A DNA stretch of 7,062 nucleotides, taken from assembly GCA_022705125.1 (NCBI GenBank), contig JAKJFB010000146.1, positions 1 through 7,062 on the forward strand. The letters are read 5' to 3'. Source of the stretch: Pseudomonadota bacterium (GTDB taxonomy: Bacteria; Pseudomonadota; Gammaproteobacteria; Pseudomonadales; UBA5518). Positions 6,213-7,062 of the stretch are shown here, piece after piece. How positions within the stretch are numbered: position 1 is the stretch's first letter; every line of letters begins with the position of its first letter. A program made the translations under genes and the position numbers. The notes beneath the pieces were generated by a model. That model was given only the letters and a program-made list of their open reading frames with translations. It was not told where the DNA came from and made no database searches.

Positions 6213-7062
6213 TCATCGGTGCGACCTGGAGCTCGCGAATCGGCCACCGGCAACGCGGGGTTGCGGGAGATGGCTCTTGTCGGGCGGCGTCGGGCCGGCA
6301 CTCGACAATGGCCGCTCGAGCCCGGAGGCGCTGCTTCCCCGAGCTTGCACCCGCGGTTCGGCAATTTCCCCGACCGCCCGCCGAACCAGTTCGTGCACCA
6401 CCACGATGATCACGATCAGGTGGTAAAACAGGTCGAAATACTGCAGGCCCAGGAAGGAGCCGGCCGACATGTAGCCGATCAGGCTGACCTGGATCATCGC
6501 GGCGAGGTCCCGCGCCCAGGTCAGTTCCTTGTGCGGCTTCACCATGCGGATGATCTGTGTCGCCGACCGCCAGGTGAAGATGTGCAGCAGCACGAACATG
6601 ACGAGACCGGGCCAGCCCTGCTCGCCGAGCGTACCGAACCAGTTGCTGTGCGAATCGGTGCCTCCGAAGCCCGTGACCGCGCGGAAACCCCCGCCGAGCA
6701 GGCTGGAGTTGGCGATGTAGACGGCATTCCCCCAGGCGTAGATGCGCCCTTGTGCCGAGCCGTCCTCATCATAGGTCTGGATCGTGTGCATGCGCTCGAA
6801 CCACTCCGGCGGCATCACGTAGAACACGACCAGCACCACCGGGATGATCCCGATCAGGACCCCGAGCCGGTTGCGCGCCTTGAGCAGGAAGAACACCCCC
6901 ATGGCGCCGAGCCCGACCAGCGCACCGCGCGAATGCGTGCCGATCACGGCGATCAGGGTGAGGACGGACATGGCGAGCAGCCCCAGGCGCTGCCAGGCCA
7001 CCTTGAGCTGCAGGCGGATGTACCAGAGCAGCGGGACCGTCATCAGCAAGGCGAGGCCGATC
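6213..7062 (-). CDS. O-antigen ligase/polymerase-like membrane protein, XrtA-associated type (C-terminal part)
   Basis: The frame is open to the right edge; 282 residues are visible up to the stop at 6213-6215, and the N-terminal part lies outside. A TTG or ATG near 7049/7043 is not the start, since the frame reads on as IGLAL, in the style of the family. Membrane helices alternate with GTHSRG (41-46), a soluble loop with MPPEWFERMHTI (83-94) and DGSAQGRIYAW (100-110), then GGGFRAVTG (123-131), DSHSNWFGTLGEQGWPGL (136-153), and QVSLIGYMSAGSFLGLQYFD (191-210). R44, R106 and H138 fit the conserved Arg and His of WaaL/Wzy proteins. The pattern is, from memory, that of the exosortase A-associated O-glycosylation ligase (TIGR03097). 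It would join or polymerise glycans from lipid carriers at the periplasmic face. The last 56 residues after the final helix are Ser/Pro/Arg-rich and probably disordered. It is followed closely by the GT2 gene. Confidence 0.88.
   Translation of the reverse strand, partial: IGLALLMTVPLLWYIRLQLKVAWQRLGLLAMSVLTLIAVIGTHSRGALVGLGAMGVFFLLKARNRLGVLIGIIPVVLVVFYVMPPEWFERMHTIQTYDEDGSAQGRIYAWGNAVYIANSSLLGGGFRAVTGFGGTDSHSNWFGTLGEQGWPGLVMFVLLHIFTWRSATQIIRMVKPHKELTWARDLAAMIQVSLIGYMSAGSFLGLQYFDLFYHLIVIIVVVHELVRRAVGEIAEPRVQARGSSASGLERPLSSAGPTPPDKSHLPQPRVAGGRFASSRSHR

Noticed and set aside
6182..6364. A 61-residue N-terminal extension of the GT2 protein
   Set aside because: It overlaps the ligase gene, has no conserved sequence, and a strong Shine-Dalgarno stands just before the ATG at 6181.

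Overview
The window is a GC-rich piece of a bacterial surface-polysaccharide (exopolysaccharide or O-glycan) gene cluster. It holds six protein genes, of which the first and last run off the window edges. The best clue to the organism is the O-antigen-ligase-like protein at the right end. As I remember it, its sequence resembles the O-glycosylation ligase found with exosortase A (XrtA)/PEP-CTERM systems. With the high GC, this points to a proteobacterium, most likely a betaproteobacterium of the Thauera/Azoarcus/Zoogloea kind. That placement rests on memory of the families, not on a search.

Layout from left to right: (1) 1-586, minus, N-terminal half of a GT4-type glycosyltransferase; (2) 621-1859, minus, a membrane-anchored protein resembling a polysaccharide (de)acetylase; (3) 1860-2041, a 182-bp divergent intergenic region; (4) 2042-3886, plus, an asparagine-synthetase-like protein with an intact ATP-pyrophosphatase half and a degenerate glutaminase half; (5) 3887-3987, a short convergent gap with a weak hairpin; (6) 3988-5037, minus, an integral-membrane acyltransferase-3 family protein; (7) 5038-5218, a 181-bp gap with no recognised gene; (8) 5219-6181, minus, a GT2 glycosyltransferase with a strong Shine-Dalgarno sequence; (9) 6213-7062, minus, the C-terminal part of a Wzy/WaaL-like membrane ligase or polymerase.

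Read as a pathway, the two glycosyltransferases would add sugars to a lipid-linked repeat unit. The acyltransferase and the deacetylase-like protein would adjust its acyl decoration. The asparagine-synthetase-like enzyme could form an amide on a uronic acid or another carboxylate. The Wzy/WaaL-like protein would polymerise the glycan or transfer it to its acceptor. Ligase-GT2 and deacetylase-GT4 are two closely spaced minus-strand pairs (31 and 34 bp gaps). The asparagine-synthetase-like gene sits between the minus-strand genes on the opposite strand, so it is probably transcribed on its own.

The least ordinary element is this asparagine-synthetase-like protein. It lacks the usual Cys2 and the NGE motif of the glutaminase site, yet keeps the ATP-binding and synthetase motifs. 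It may therefore make amide bonds without glutamine as nitrogen donor. No RNA genes, CRISPR arrays, insertion sequences or phage genes were seen.
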